NCBI GenBank assembly: GCA_963808965.1 | Contig: CAWEHU010000016.1 | Coordinates: 248,001 to 312,000, forward strand | Source of the DNA: CAWEHU01 sp963808965 | GTDB taxonomy: Bacteria > Pseudomonadota > Alphaproteobacteria > Acetobacterales > Acetobacteraceae | DNA length: 64,000 bases | Direction: 5' to 3' | In this document: in pieces, positions 1-7,976 of the stretch | How the letters are laid out: every line of letters starts with the position of its first letter | How positions within the stretch are numbered: position 1 is the stretch's first letter | Made by a program: the position numbers and the translations under genes | Notes under the pieces: model-generated | Database searches by the model: none | Told to the model about the DNA's origin: nothing | What the model saw: the letters and a program-made list of their open reading frames with translations, nothing else

Positions 1-507
1 ATCTGGCTCGGCGGCAGTGCGCTGATCGTCTGCATCGGGGTCGGAATCGTAGCGACCGAAATTCGCTACAACTGGCTTCCCGCCGTCGTCCATGACTTCC
101 ACGGCAGCGCGGACCCTGACCTCGAAGCGGTGGACTGGACCTCCGTGCGCACCGACCTGGCGCAGCGGGGTCTGCTGGATCGACCCAACACGCTGATCGC
201 GGCCACGAACTGGCGCGATGCCGGCAAGCTCGGTTATGCCCTCGGTCCCGCCGCGCACGTCCTCTGTCTCAACTCCGACTCGCGTCAGTTCGGGTTCGGA
301 CAGGATTTGTCCGAGGCGATCGGTCGCGACGTGCTGATCGTCGCGCCTCGCGAGTCTCCCGAGGCGATCCAGGCAAGGCTGGGCGGTGTCTTCGAGCGTA
401 TCGAGACGCTTCCCCCCACTCTGATCCGGCATGGCGGGGAAGCGGTACCGGTTCCGCTCTATCTCGGTCACGCAATGCGCGCGTGGCCCCTGCCGCGGCC
501 GGGATAG
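1..507 (+). CDS. C-terminal end of a membrane glycosyltransferase-like protein (partial)
   Basis: Reading frame 1 is open from the first base, so the gene starts upstream of the window. The visible 168 residues begin with a hydrophobic helix (about residues 1-20) ending in RYNWLP. A soluble tail follows, with TNWRDAGKLGYALGP and VLCLNSDSRQFGF segments. This layout, a last membrane helix plus a periplasmic domain that looks for small ligands, resembles the C-terminus of GT39/ArnT-like glycosyltransferases that use polyprenyl-linked sugars. The catalytic N-terminal part is outside the window, so the family call is an inference. The convergent helicase gene ends 22 bases downstream. Confidence 0.5.
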   Translation: MWLGGSALIVCIGVGIVATEIRYNWLPAVVHDFHGSADPDLEAVDWTSVRTDLAQRGLLDRPNTLIAATNWRDAGKLGYALGPAAHVLCLNSDSRQFGFGQDLSEAIGRDVLIVAPRESPEAIQARLGGVFERIETLPPTLIRHGGEAVPVPLYLGHAMRAWPLPRPG

Positions 508-528
508 CGGCCGGCAGGGGAGCCGAGA

Positions 529-1665
529 CTATGCCGCGCGCGCGGGAGCTTGCGCGACCGGTACGCGCGCGCGGATCAGCTTTTCGATGTCCCGCAAATA
601 CGCGCGCTCCTCGGCGTCGCAGAAGCTGATCGCAATTCCCGCCGCGCCCGCGCGGGCGGTGCGGCCGATGCGGTGGACGTAGCTCTCCGGTACGTTCGGT
701 AGGTCGAAGTTGATGACGTGCGTGACCGCGTCCACGTCGATGCCGCGCGCCGCGATGTCGGTTGCGACGAGCACCGGCGTCCGGCCGGCGCGGAACGCGG
801 CGAGCGCCCGCTCGCGCTGCGGCTGGCTCTTGTTGCCATGGATGGCGGCGGCGGGCAGCCCCGCCTGCTCCAGATGCTTCACCACGCGATCCGCGCCGTG
901 CTTCGTGCGTGTAAAGACGAGCGTACGGCCCATCTCGCCCTGGCGGAGGATCTCGGTGAGCAGGCCGCGCTTGCGGGCCGTCTCGACGAAAATCACTTGC
1001 TGATCCACACGCTCCACCGTGGTCGCGACCGGCGCGACGGCGACATGCACCGGATCGCGCAACAACTGCGCCGCGAGCTGGCCGATCTCCTTCGGCATTG
1101 TCGCCGAGAAGAACAAGGTCTGTCGCTGCGCCGGGAGCATCGCGGCGATCTTGCGGATCGGCACGATGAAACCGAGGTCGAGCATGTGGTCGGCCTCGTC
1201 CAGCACCAGAATCTCGGTACGGTCCAGCCGCACGGCGCGATCGCCGATATGGTCGAGCAGGCGGCCGGGTGTCGCGACCAGCACATCCACCCCGGAAGCG
1301 AGCGCGCGGGCCTGACGCGGCTTCGGCACGCCGCCGAACATCAGCGCCGTCCGCAATCCGGTCTGGCGGCCGTAGGTACGGAAGCTTTCTTCGATCTGGC
1401 TGGCAAGCTCGCGCGTCGGGGCGAGCACCAGCACCCGGCAGGATTTCGGGGCCGCGGGGCGGCGGTCGGCGGCGAGGCGGTGCAGGATCGGCAGCGCGAA
1501 AGCGGCCGTCTTGCCCGTGCCGGTCTGCGCGATCCCTTGTAGGTCGCGGCCGGCCAGCACATGGGGAATCGCCTGTGTCTGGATCGGCGTCGGCGAGGCA
1601 TAGCCTTCGGTCGCGAGCGCCTTCAAAAGCGGCGCGGCGAGGCCGAGGTCTTCAAAACGGGTCAT
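529..1665 (-). CDS. DEAD-box ATP-dependent RNA helicase (RhlE-like)
   Basis: A 378-residue helicase with all core motifs in order: Q-motif region (SPTPIQTQAIP), motif I AQTGTGKT, PTREL, TPGRLLD, DEAD within VLDEADHMLDLGF, SAT, ATDIAARGIDV and HRIGRTARAG. It unwinds short RNA duplexes with ATP and probably acts in ribosome assembly, RNA decay or cold adaptation. It lacks the long basic or RNA-binding C-terminal tail of CsdA/DbpA, which fits the RhlE branch. The start at 1665 (MTRFEDLGL) matches the usual family N-terminus; an in-frame ATG 11 codons upstream is less likely. It is a monocistronic minus-strand gene. The 295 bases before the next gene (1666-1960) show nothing recognisable beyond its probable promoter. 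Confidence 0.93.
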   Translation of the reverse strand: MTRFEDLGLAAPLLKALATEGYASPTPIQTQAIPHVLAGRDLQGIAQTGTGKTAAFALPILHRLAADRRPAAPKSCRVLVLAPTRELASQIEESFRTYGRQTGLRTALMFGGVPKPRQARALASGVDVLVATPGRLLDHIGDRAVRLDRTEILVLDEADHMLDLGFIVPIRKIAAMLPAQRQTLFFSATMPKEIGQLAAQLLRDPVHVAVAPVATTVERVDQQVIFVETARKRGLLTEILRQGEMGRTLVFTRTKHGADRVVKHLEQAGLPAAAIHGNKSQPQRERALAAFRAGRTPVLVATDIAARGIDVDAVTHVINFDLPNVPESYVHRIGRTARAGAAGIAISFCDAEERAYLRDIEKLIRARVPVAQAPARAA

Positions 1666-1960
1666 CAATGGTCTTTCGTATGACGCGACCCGCGCCACCC
1701 CGATCCTCTCGGGAAGGGGCGCGACGCAGGCCCATCGCGATCGGCAGGATCGCGAACCGGCGCAGAGATGCGAGTGAGAAAGGAGCTACCGGGAAAACAA
1801 TCGGCCGGATCGGCCGGGCAGCGCACAGAAACACGGCAGAGCGCGCAACCGCCGATGTAGGGGATGCGGCTTGCAAAGTCAACCGCACGGACAGATGCCG
1901 CCCGTTGCGGCGGCCCGCCGCCGAAGCTAGCTTCCGCCGACCCTACGGAGACCCGTCCGC

Positions 1961-2263
1961 ATGATGGCCTTGTTCTGGCTGATCGACCGGCTGATCAGCC
2001 TTTATATCTGGGCGGTGATCCTGGCCGCCGTCTTCAGCATGCTGGTCTCGTTCGGCGTGCTGGATACCCGCAATCGGCTGGTCTGGACCATCGGCGACTT
2101 CCTCTACAGGATCACCGAGCCGGCGCTCCGCCCCATTCGCAACCTCCTCCCCAATCTCGGCGGCATCGACATCAGCCCGGTCATCCTGATCCTGCTGCTG
2201 CAAGCGGCGCGCATGCTGCTCGGCGAGCTACAGGTGACCGTCTATCGGAGCATTCCCTTTTGA
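1961..2263 (+). CDS. YggT family integral membrane protein
   Basis: This 100-residue protein has two hydrophobic segments (about residues 4-32 and 68-88) separated by a polar loop containing TEPALRPIRNLLPNLGGIDIS. That loop signature is typical of the YggT/YlmG family. The family is linked to osmotic shock tolerance and to chloroplast nucleoid or division phenotypes, but its molecular role is unclear. The start could be either of two adjacent ATG codons (1961 or 1964). The gene ends 7 bases before folD on the same strand, so the two are probably co-transcribed, as in many alphaproteobacteria. Confidence 0.9.
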   Translation: MMALFWLIDRLISLYIWAVILAAVFSMLVSFGVLDTRNRLVWTIGDFLYRITEPALRPIRNLLPNLGGIDISPVILILLLQAARMLLGELQVTVYRSIPF

Positions 2264-2270
2264 GGCCGCC

Positions 2271-3122
2271 GTGACGGCCCGAATCATCAACGGAAGCGCG
2301 CTCGCGCTGGCGCTGAGGAAGAAGGTCGCCGGCCGTGTCGCTTCCATGCCGTTCCGTCCCGGCCTGGCTGTCGTGCTGGTCGGCGAGGATCCGGCGAGCG
2401 CCATGTATGTACGCAGCAAGAACCGCGCGGCCGAGGCGGCGGGTCTCGCGACCGAGAATGTGCGGCTGCCGGCCACGACCTCCGAGGCAGAGCTGTTGGC
2501 TGTGGTGGCCCGGCTCAACGCTAACCCGGAGGTGGACGGCATCCTCGTCCAGCTGCCGCTGCCGCCGCAGATCCGTACGCGCGCCGTGACCGAGGCGATC
2601 GACCCCGCGAAGGACGTGGACGGGTTCCATCCGCTCAATGTCGGTCTTCTTGCCGAGGGATTGCCGGCGCTCGCCCCGTGTACTCCCCGAGGGGTGATGA
2701 AGCTGCTGGAAGCGGCGGGGGCGCAGCTCGAGGGCGCCCGCGCTGTGGTCATTGGCCGCTCCGCCATCGTCGGCAGGCCGATGGCCTCGCTGCTGCTCGC
2801 GGCCAACGCTACCGTCACCACCACGCATTCCCGCACCCGCGACCTGGCCGCCGAGTGCCGCCGGGCGGAAATTCTGGTGGCGGCAGTCGGCCGGCCGGAG
2901 ATGGTGCGCGCCGACTGGATCAGCCCCGGTGCGGTGGTGATCGACGTGGGGATCAACCGGCTCGCCGATGGCCGGCTCGCGGGCGATGTGGCTTTCGCCG
3001 AGTGCGCCGAGATCGCCGGGGCGATCACGCCGGTTCCAGGCGGCGTCGGGCCAATGACGATCGCTTGCTTGTTGGAGAACACGGTTATCGCGGCGGCGGC
3101 GCGGCGGTTGCCGGAGGGTTAG
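2271..3122 (+). CDS. folD: FolD: methylenetetrahydrofolate dehydrogenase / methenyltetrahydrofolate cyclohydrolase
   Basis: FolD interconverts 5,10-methylene-THF and 10-formyl-THF in cytosolic one-carbon metabolism. The 283-residue sequence has the family signatures: YVRSKNRAAEAAG with the catalytic Tyr and Lys, DGILVQLPLP, the PAKDVDGFHP loop, the NADP-binding VVIGRSAIVGRP and the C-terminal PVPGGVGPMT. It starts at a GTG just after yggT. The stop codon is unusual: its TAG (3120-3122) is the first three bases of the terminal inverted repeat of a MITE. The protein is near normal length, so the insertion probably replaced only the last few codons or created a new stop. Confidence 0.96.
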   Translation: MTARIINGSALALALRKKVAGRVASMPFRPGLAVVLVGEDPASAMYVRSKNRAAEAAGLATENVRLPATTSEAELLAVVARLNANPEVDGILVQLPLPPQIRTRAVTEAIDPAKDVDGFHPLNVGLLAEGLPALAPCTPRGVMKLLEAAGAQLEGARAVVIGRSAIVGRPMASLLLAANATVTTTHSRTRDLAAECRRAEILVAAVGRPEMVRADWISPGAVVIDVGINRLADGRLAGDVAFAECAEIAGAITPVPGGVGPMTIACLLENTVIAAAARRLPEG

Positions 3123-3298
3123 ACTCGGTTTGGGCTGACTGTGAGCGGCTACCCAACCCCCGTTCGTTCCCGCGAAAGCTGGAATCCAGTGCCGCGAGAC
3201 AATACCACCATTCATAATGCGAGATCTGGCTCCCCGCCTTCGCGGGGATGAACGGAATTTTTGCGTTAACGCGTTCCAGTCAGCATGAAACGAGTCTA
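3120..3298. mobile_element. MITE-like element, copy A (179 bp)
   Basis: This 179-bp segment recurs in inverted orientation at 4028-4206 with only scattered mismatches. Both copies begin TAGACT and end AGTCTA. About 20 bases at each end form imperfect terminal inverted repeats (TAGACT...GCTGACT). The interior has GC-rich palindromes, including ccccgc/gcgggg around 3230-3247. There is no coding capacity. The TA-bounded ends fit a non-autonomous element moved by an IS630/mariner-type transposase; that assignment is inferred from the ends. This copy abuts folD and supplies its stop codon. Confidence 0.8.
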
Positions 3299-3615
3299 GG
3301 TTGGAGCTTAAGCCGTCGGCTTGGCCCGAGCCAGCAGCCTCAGATCGCGCTCTCGTTCGCCCGGAACAACATGATTTGAGCAAGATCCGGGTTCACGCCG
3401 CAAAGCTCTAGGCCGCCCTGGCGACCGACTCGGACGTAAGCCGCAAGACTGTCCCGCTGCTTGGACAATGGGCACGGGCTGGGACCGCTGGCAATTGGTA
3501 CGGAACGGCGCGCCGCATGGCGACGGTTTTCACTCAACTGACGCGGGCTTGTCATCATCCTGCAAATGCGCCGGGCCGATAAGTGGCGTCCTCATCTGCA
3601 GTTCGTTTCGCCCTG

Positions 3616-3983
3616 ATGCAATTGGTGCACGACGTTCCGGGTCGGTTTCGCTTTCGGTCCGCCAAGCTCAAGGGGGACGGCCGCAACGCGGCGATCTTGC
3701 GCGGTCGGGTGCGAGCGCTGAGCGGGGTCACGGAGGCCAGCCTCAACCCGGTCACAGGCAGCCTGATCGTGAACTACGAAACGACCGAGGGAACCAGGGA
3801 AGCGATCCTCCGTGACCTGGAGGTGCTTGTGCAGGGACCGATCGCGGCTGCGCGCGCCCGGTTCTCCGTCGCGCGCCCGCGCGCCCGCCCCAGCCGGTGG
3901 AGTTCCCGGAGATCATCGCCGACATGCTTGCCGAGCGTCTGGTAGCGTGGGCAGTGCGGATGATGGTGACCGCCTTGATTTGA
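3616..3983 (+). CDS. Heavy-metal-associated (HMA_2-like) domain protein, frameshifted
   Basis: The first 85 residues (HDVPGRFRFR, then LSGVTEASLNPVTGSLIVNYE) match the HMA_2-type beta-alpha-beta fold found as stand-alone proteins or at the front of metal P-type ATPases. The metal-binding CxxC is absent. The frame closes after a run of arginine-rich residues. A consistent ending (EFPEIIADMLAERLVAWA, then TALI) lies in another frame up to the stop at 3981-3983. I therefore place a one-base deletion near 3870-3895, the opposite sign to most frameshifts here. A GTG at 3583 is an alternative start. The gene sits alone between the two inverted MITE copies. Nothing else convincing lies between 3299 and 3615. 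Confidence 0.6.
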
Positions 3984-4027
3984 TCGGTTGGCACCGATGC
4001 GGTGCCGGTCGTCCGGGCAGCGAAGTC

Positions 4028-4206
4028 TAGACTTGTTTTACGCTGACTGGAACGCGTTAACGCAAAAATTCCGTTCATCCCCGCGAAAGCGGGGAGCCAG
4101 ATCTCGCATTATGAATGGTGGCATTGTTTCGCGGGACTGGATTCCCGCTTTCGCGGGAACGAGCGGGGGTTGGGTAGCCGCTCACAGTCAGCCGAAACCC
4201 AGTCTA
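4028..4206. mobile_element. MITE-like element, copy B (179 bp, inverted relative to copy A)
   Basis: This is the reverse complement of the element at 3120-3298 and is exactly the same length, with the same TAGACT/AGTCTA ends. It carries a perfect ccccgcgaaagcgggg palindrome near 4079 and a related ttcccgctttcgcgggaa palindrome near 4141. The two copies bracket about 730 bp containing the HMA gene. This arrangement could arise from two insertions, or could allow inversion of the segment between them. No transposase is present in the window. Confidence 0.8.
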
Positions 4207-4305
4207 GCCTCGTCCCTCAGGGACAACCTCATTCGGCTAAATCGTTGATCGCGTCAGGGATTGCTTGGTGCGCAAATATCCAGGCTCATCGAGCGATCCG
4301 GAGCA

Positions 4306-4788
4306 TCAGGATCTCGGAACGAACGCGATAAGCGGTAACTGTGCGACGAGCCGGCGGCGACTGTGCTCGGAGCCGTCGTATCGCCAGCCGAGTAGCCAAC
4401 TCAACACGAAGCGGATGAGGGGTAAGATGAATCGGTTCCGCCGCTCGTAGGCGGCGATCACCCTTACCGCCTCATCCCCATCGAGCCGGCGGTGGGCTGC
4501 GATGAAGCGCCGTGAACCGATGACCACCTCGGGGCTTGGTGTCGCCTCGATGTTGAGAAGCCAATCGGCCTTGGGACCGAAGGCGCTCATCACGACCACT
4601 TCGGGGCCGTCTTTCCGATACTCCATGACTTCCAGCATGGTGTGACGGGGTAAGCCAGTCCGACGCCCAACATGGTTCAGCAGCAGGAATCGCCGTCCGA
4701 ACAGCCTGCCGTGCGTCCAATGGTGCAGATACGCCGGAGCGCGAAGGAGCCAGCGTAGAGCAGCGTTCGATCTGATCGCGGCGGTCAG
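4306..4788 (-). CDS. Deazaflavin-dependent nitroreductase (DDN) family protein
   Basis: About 160 residues contain the split-barrel DDN-family pattern: LLNHVGRRTGLPRHTMLEVM, VVVMSAFGPKADWLLNIEA and PEVVIGSRRFIAAHR, with YDGSEHSRRRLVAQLPLIAF at the C-terminus. Relatives bind F420 or flavin and reduce quinones or nitro compounds; whether this organism makes F420 is not visible here. No ATG, GTG or TTG lies at the expected N-terminus. A CTG at 4786-4788, overlapping the stop of the upstream SDR gene, is the best candidate start. A sequence error upstream is the alternative. The tight overlap suggests one operon with the SDR. Confidence 0.7.
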   Translation of the reverse strand: MTAAIRSNAALRWLLRAPAYLHHWTHGRLFGRRFLLLNHVGRRTGLPRHTMLEVMEYRKDGPEVVVMSAFGPKADWLLNIEATPSPEVVIGSRRFIAAHRRLDGDEAVRVIAAYERRNRFILPLIRFVLSWLLGWRYDGSEHSRRRLVAQLPLIAFVPRS

Positions 4789-5570
4789 ATATTGTACTGC
4801 ATGTCGGCGTCGATGCTGATCGCCTGACCGCTGATCGTCGCGCCGAAAGGGCTCGCGAGATAGAGGGCCATGTTGGCGATGTCCTGCTGGGTCACGAAAG
4901 AGCGCAGGCTCGTCATGGCGAGAGCCCGCTCGGTCATCGCCTCCTCCGTGATCCCGGCGGCTTCGGCCTTCGCCTTGAGCACCGCTCGGATGCGGGGGCC
5001 TTCCACGGGGCCGGGCAGAATGGCGTTGACGCGGATGCCGTCCGGACCAAGCTCGATCGAAAGCGACTTCGTGAAGCCGATCACGCCCCATTTGGCTGCG
5101 GAGTAGGGCGCACGCAGCGCAAAGCCAAAGCGTCCCGCGGCGGAGCTGAGATTGATGATCGCGCCGCCGCCGGCCGCACGCAAAGCCGGGATGGCGCGGC
5201 GGGCGCAAGCGAACATGCTCGCCAGATCGACCCGCAATGTTGTTTCCACCTGCTCCGGCGTCAGATCCTCGACCCGCGCGGTCGGGCCGGCGATGCCGGC
5301 ATTGTTCAGCAACACGTCGAGCCCGCCCAGATGGGCGAGGGCGGCATCCACGAAAGCCTCCATCTCGGACGCGCTCCCGGCATCCGCGCGCATCGAGGCA
5401 TGGCCGCACGAACTGAGCGCCGCTTCGTCAATATCCGAGATGAAGACTCGCGCGCCACGCGCCGCGAAGCTGTCGGCCATCACGCGGCCGATGCCGTTCG
5501 CACCCGCGGTGATCGCAACTCGTTGCCCCGTAAGATCGGCGGTAAGCGGGCTCGCGGCTCCGGTAACCAT
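4785..5570 (-). CDS. SDR family NAD(P)-dependent oxidoreductase
   Basis: A 261-residue classical short-chain dehydrogenase with a Rossmann nucleotide site (TAGANGIGRVMA), NNAG at about residue 89, a catalytic Ser at SSAAG, and YSAAK with the catalytic Tyr and Lys. The C-terminal GQAISIDADMQ segment is typical of the family. The substrate is unknown, and these enzymes mostly oxidise alcohols or reduce ketones. The start at 5570 follows a short gap after the lactate permease gene on the same strand. Its stop overlaps the next gene. The neighbouring permease suggests small hydroxy-acid or sugar metabolism, but that is inference only. Confidence 0.88.
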   Translation of the reverse strand: MVTGAASPLTADLTGQRVAITAGANGIGRVMADSFAARGARVFISDIDEAALSSCGHASMRADAGSASEMEAFVDAALAHLGGLDVLLNNAGIAGPTARVEDLTPEQVETTLRVDLASMFACARRAIPALRAAGGGAIINLSSAAGRFGFALRAPYSAAKWGVIGFTKSLSIELGPDGIRVNAILPGPVEGPRIRAVLKAKAEAAGITEEAMTERALAMTSLRSFVTQQDIANMALYLASPFGATISGQAISIDADMQYNI

Positions 5571-5584
5571 GCGTCGCCTCCGTA

Positions 5585-7186
5585 TCAGTAATGGGGGATC
5601 ATCCAGGGGAGCAGGAATTGCTGGATCGCGACCAGCACGCCCACGAGGAAGGTTAGGAAGATGCTGTGCTTGAAGGTGCGCGCGAAAACCACGCCCTCCT
5701 GGCCGCGCAGATCCGTGACCGAGACTCCAGTCGCGATGTTCTGCGGCGAAATCATCTTCCCCATCACGCCGCCCGAGGAATTGGCCGCCGCGAACAGGAC
5801 CGGGTTGAGGTTGAGCTGCCTCGCCGCTACCACCTGGAGATTGCCAAACAGTGCGTTGCCCGAGGTGTCGCTCCCGGAGAGGAACACCGCTACCCAGCCT
5901 AGGAAGGGCGAGAGCAGAATGAACAGATGCCCGACCGAAGCCACACCAAGTCCAAGCGTGTAGTTCAACCCGGAGTAGTTCATCAGATACGCCAGTCCGA
6001 CAATCAAGCAGACGGTGATAATGGCGATCCAGATCTGCCGCACCGTGTCCCCGACACATGCGAAAAAGTCACCCACACGCATCTTCACCGCCAACGCCGT
6101 TATGATGGCCGAAAGCAGGATCGCGGTGCCAGTGCCGAGCGGCTCGAAAGTCCAGACGGCGGCGTAGGGCTTGTTGTTGTAGAGCGTGATCGAAACGGCA
6201 TTATGCAAGCCCGGCCAAGGGATCGGCGTCTGACCCAGCGCGAATACGTGCAGCTCGGTCCACAGGATAACCACGACCACGACGATGATCCATGGCAGCC
6301 AGCCACCCCAATTGGCGCCTCCGTGATGCGGGTGGCCCGGCGCGTCACGTACAGCAAATGCCGGATCGGGTGCCGGACGCCAGATTTGCAGGAACAGCAG
6401 TGTGCAGATCAGCGACCCCATCGACGAGAGCACGTCCGTCAGGGCGTAGCCAAGATGGTTCGACGCCAGATACTGCATCGCTGCGAAGCTGCCCCCAGCA
6501 ACAAGCAGCAGGGGCCACAGTGCGCGTACCGAGCGCATCCCGCCATAGATGCCCATGACATAGAAGGGCAGCATGACCGCGAGAAACGGGAGCTGCCGCC
6601 CGACCATCGCGCCGAGCGCCGTATCGGGGAGGCCCGTTACGACGCCGAGCACTGTGATCGGGACCCCGAGCGCGCCGAAAGCAACCGGCGCCGTGTTGAA
6701 GATCAGGGTGAAGACTAGAGCTTCGAGCGGCGGATAACCGACCAGGATCAGCAGCGAACTCGTGATTGCGACAGGCGTGCCGAATCCGGCAATGCCTTCG
6801 AGAAGTGCGCCGAAGCAGAAGCCGATGACGATCAGCACCGCGCGCCGGTCATTCGGCAAGTGGTTGAGAACCCAGTCGCGGAACGCGTCGAAGCGGCCCG
6901 ACTTCACCGCGATGTTGTAGAGCAGCAAGGCGTTGAGCACGATCCACATCACCGGCCAGAGCGCGAACACTGCGCCGGCGAGCACGGAGTTGAGTGCGAG
7001 CCCGACTGGCATACCCCAGATAGCGACGGCGATGATCAAGCCCACGATCAGGCCCGCCAAAGAAGCTTGCCACGCCGGCCGCCGGAAGACACCCAATAGG
7101 ACCAGCACGGCGACGATAGGGAGCGTGGCCACGATGAACGAAGCTGGCAACGAGCCGGCGACCGGTGTCAGCAGTTGTTGGAACAC
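5585..7186 (-). CDS. lctP: L-lactate permease (LctP/LldP family)
   Basis: A 533-residue polytopic inner-membrane transporter with about 12-14 hydrophobic segments. It has family-typical stretches GALLEGIAGFGTPVAI, FNTAPVAFGALG, LSGSDTSGNALFGNLQ and SSGGVMGKMISPQNI. LctP proteins import lactate or glycolate with protons. I chose the GTG at 7186 (FQQLLTPVAGS) because a GGGAG ribosome-binding site sits 6 bases upstream (7193-7197, minus strand) and the N-terminus then matches the family. An upstream in-frame ATG would add an arginine-rich leader that looks wrong. It lies 14 bases upstream of the SDR gene, so the two are probably co-transcribed. Confidence 0.93.
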   Translation of the reverse strand: MFQQLLTPVAGSLPASFIVATLPIVAVLVLLGVFRRPAWQASLAGLIVGLIIAVAIWGMPVGLALNSVLAGAVFALWPVMWIVLNALLLYNIAVKSGRFDAFRDWVLNHLPNDRRAVLIVIGFCFGALLEGIAGFGTPVAITSSLLILVGYPPLEALVFTLIFNTAPVAFGALGVPITVLGVVTGLPDTALGAMVGRQLPFLAVMLPFYVMGIYGGMRSVRALWPLLLVAGGSFAAMQYLASNHLGYALTDVLSSMGSLICTLLFLQIWRPAPDPAFAVRDAPGHPHHGGANWGGWLPWIIVVVVVILWTELHVFALGQTPIPWPGLHNAVSITLYNNKPYAAVWTFEPLGTGTAILLSAIITALAVKMRVGDFFACVGDTVRQIWIAIITVCLIVGLAYLMNYSGLNYTLGLGVASVGHLFILLSPFLGWVAVFLSGSDTSGNALFGNLQVVAARQLNLNPVLFAAANSSGGVMGKMISPQNIATGVSVTDLRGQEGVVFARTFKHSIFLTFLVGVLVAIQQFLLPWMIPHY

Positions 7187-7265
7187 GATGTTCTCCCTTT
7201 TTTGCCCGGATTGACGCGCCGGTTTCCGTCGTGTTCTGGGATTGTAACGGGGTGCTTGGCGGCGT

Positions 7266-7952
7266 CTACCGCTCGGCGTGAAACATTCCTCGCCGCAGAC
7301 GGTAATCCGGGCGTCGGAACACGATTCGCCGGAAACCGAGATCGCGCAGCATCGCTTCCATGCAGGCCCGGTTGGGCGCCCACCAGTTGGTGGGATCACC
7401 GTCGAGTTCACGGCCTGGATAGAACCGCATGAAGGGCCGGCAACTCAGGGGCGCGATAATCCGGCTTTCGACAACCAGCATTTCCTTGGCCAGGGCCGCG
7501 ACCTGCTCGAGAACCTGGAACGGATGTCGGAGGTGATAAAACACGCCGAGGAAGAGTACGATATCGAACGTGCCGACCCGCTCGACCGAGAGTTCGGTCA
7601 CGTCGATGTCCATGTCTTCGATGGAGGGTGCGAGCTGGGCGCGGGCGAGCTCGAAACAGCGGCGGTCTCCCCAGCCCTCATGCCAGACGAAGTGGTCGGT
7701 GGCCAGGACCCGGCCCGCACCCCGCCGCACGGCTTCGATGCTGTACGCACCGTCCCAGCAGCCGATGTCGAGCACCGACTTGCCGGCGATCGTTCGATCA
7801 TAGATCAGGCCGGCCATACGACGGATCTTGTCGGCCCGGATGCGGCCTGGGCTGAGCAGGCCGTTGCCGAAGTCGATCTGGTGAAACCAGGGAAGCGCGT
7901 TCACCTGCTCGGCCAGATCAGCGGGCGCAATCGGCGTTCCGGACTCGCGCAT
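7266..7952 (-). CDS. SAM-dependent methyltransferase, CmoB/DUF1698-like
   Basis: A 228-residue class I methyltransferase with SAM motif VLDIGCWDGAYSIEA (about residue 60), the acidic ATDHFVWH, and FLGVFYHLRHP. Earlier in the chain is PWFHQIDFG. The order FHQIDFG-LDIGC-GVFYHLRHP is that of the CmoB-like DUF1698 group. CmoB itself uses carboxy-SAM on tRNA U34 and is longer, so the true substrate may differ. It lies just downstream of hemY on the same strand, 24 bases away. Nothing points to a heme-related role. Confidence 0.8.
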   Translation of the reverse strand: MRESGTPIAPADLAEQVNALPWFHQIDFGNGLLSPGRIRADKIRRMAGLIYDRTIAGKSVLDIGCWDGAYSIEAVRRGAGRVLATDHFVWHEGWGDRRCFELARAQLAPSIEDMDIDVTELSVERVGTFDIVLFLGVFYHLRHPFQVLEQVAALAKEMLVVESRIIAPLSCRPFMRFYPGRELDGDPTNWWAPNRACMEAMLRDLGFRRIVFRRPDYRLRRGMFHAER

Positions 7953-7976
7953 CTGTTGCGGAATTTCGGTCCGTGC

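Noticed and set aside
2181..3383. Long minus-strand frame across folD and the MITE
   Set aside because: It is antisense to a well-supported FolD and runs through a non-coding repeat; high GC makes such shadows common.
3340..3558. A small minus-strand gene beside MITE copy A
   Set aside because: Composition is arginine-rich without any family or ribosome-site support; looks like chance coding.
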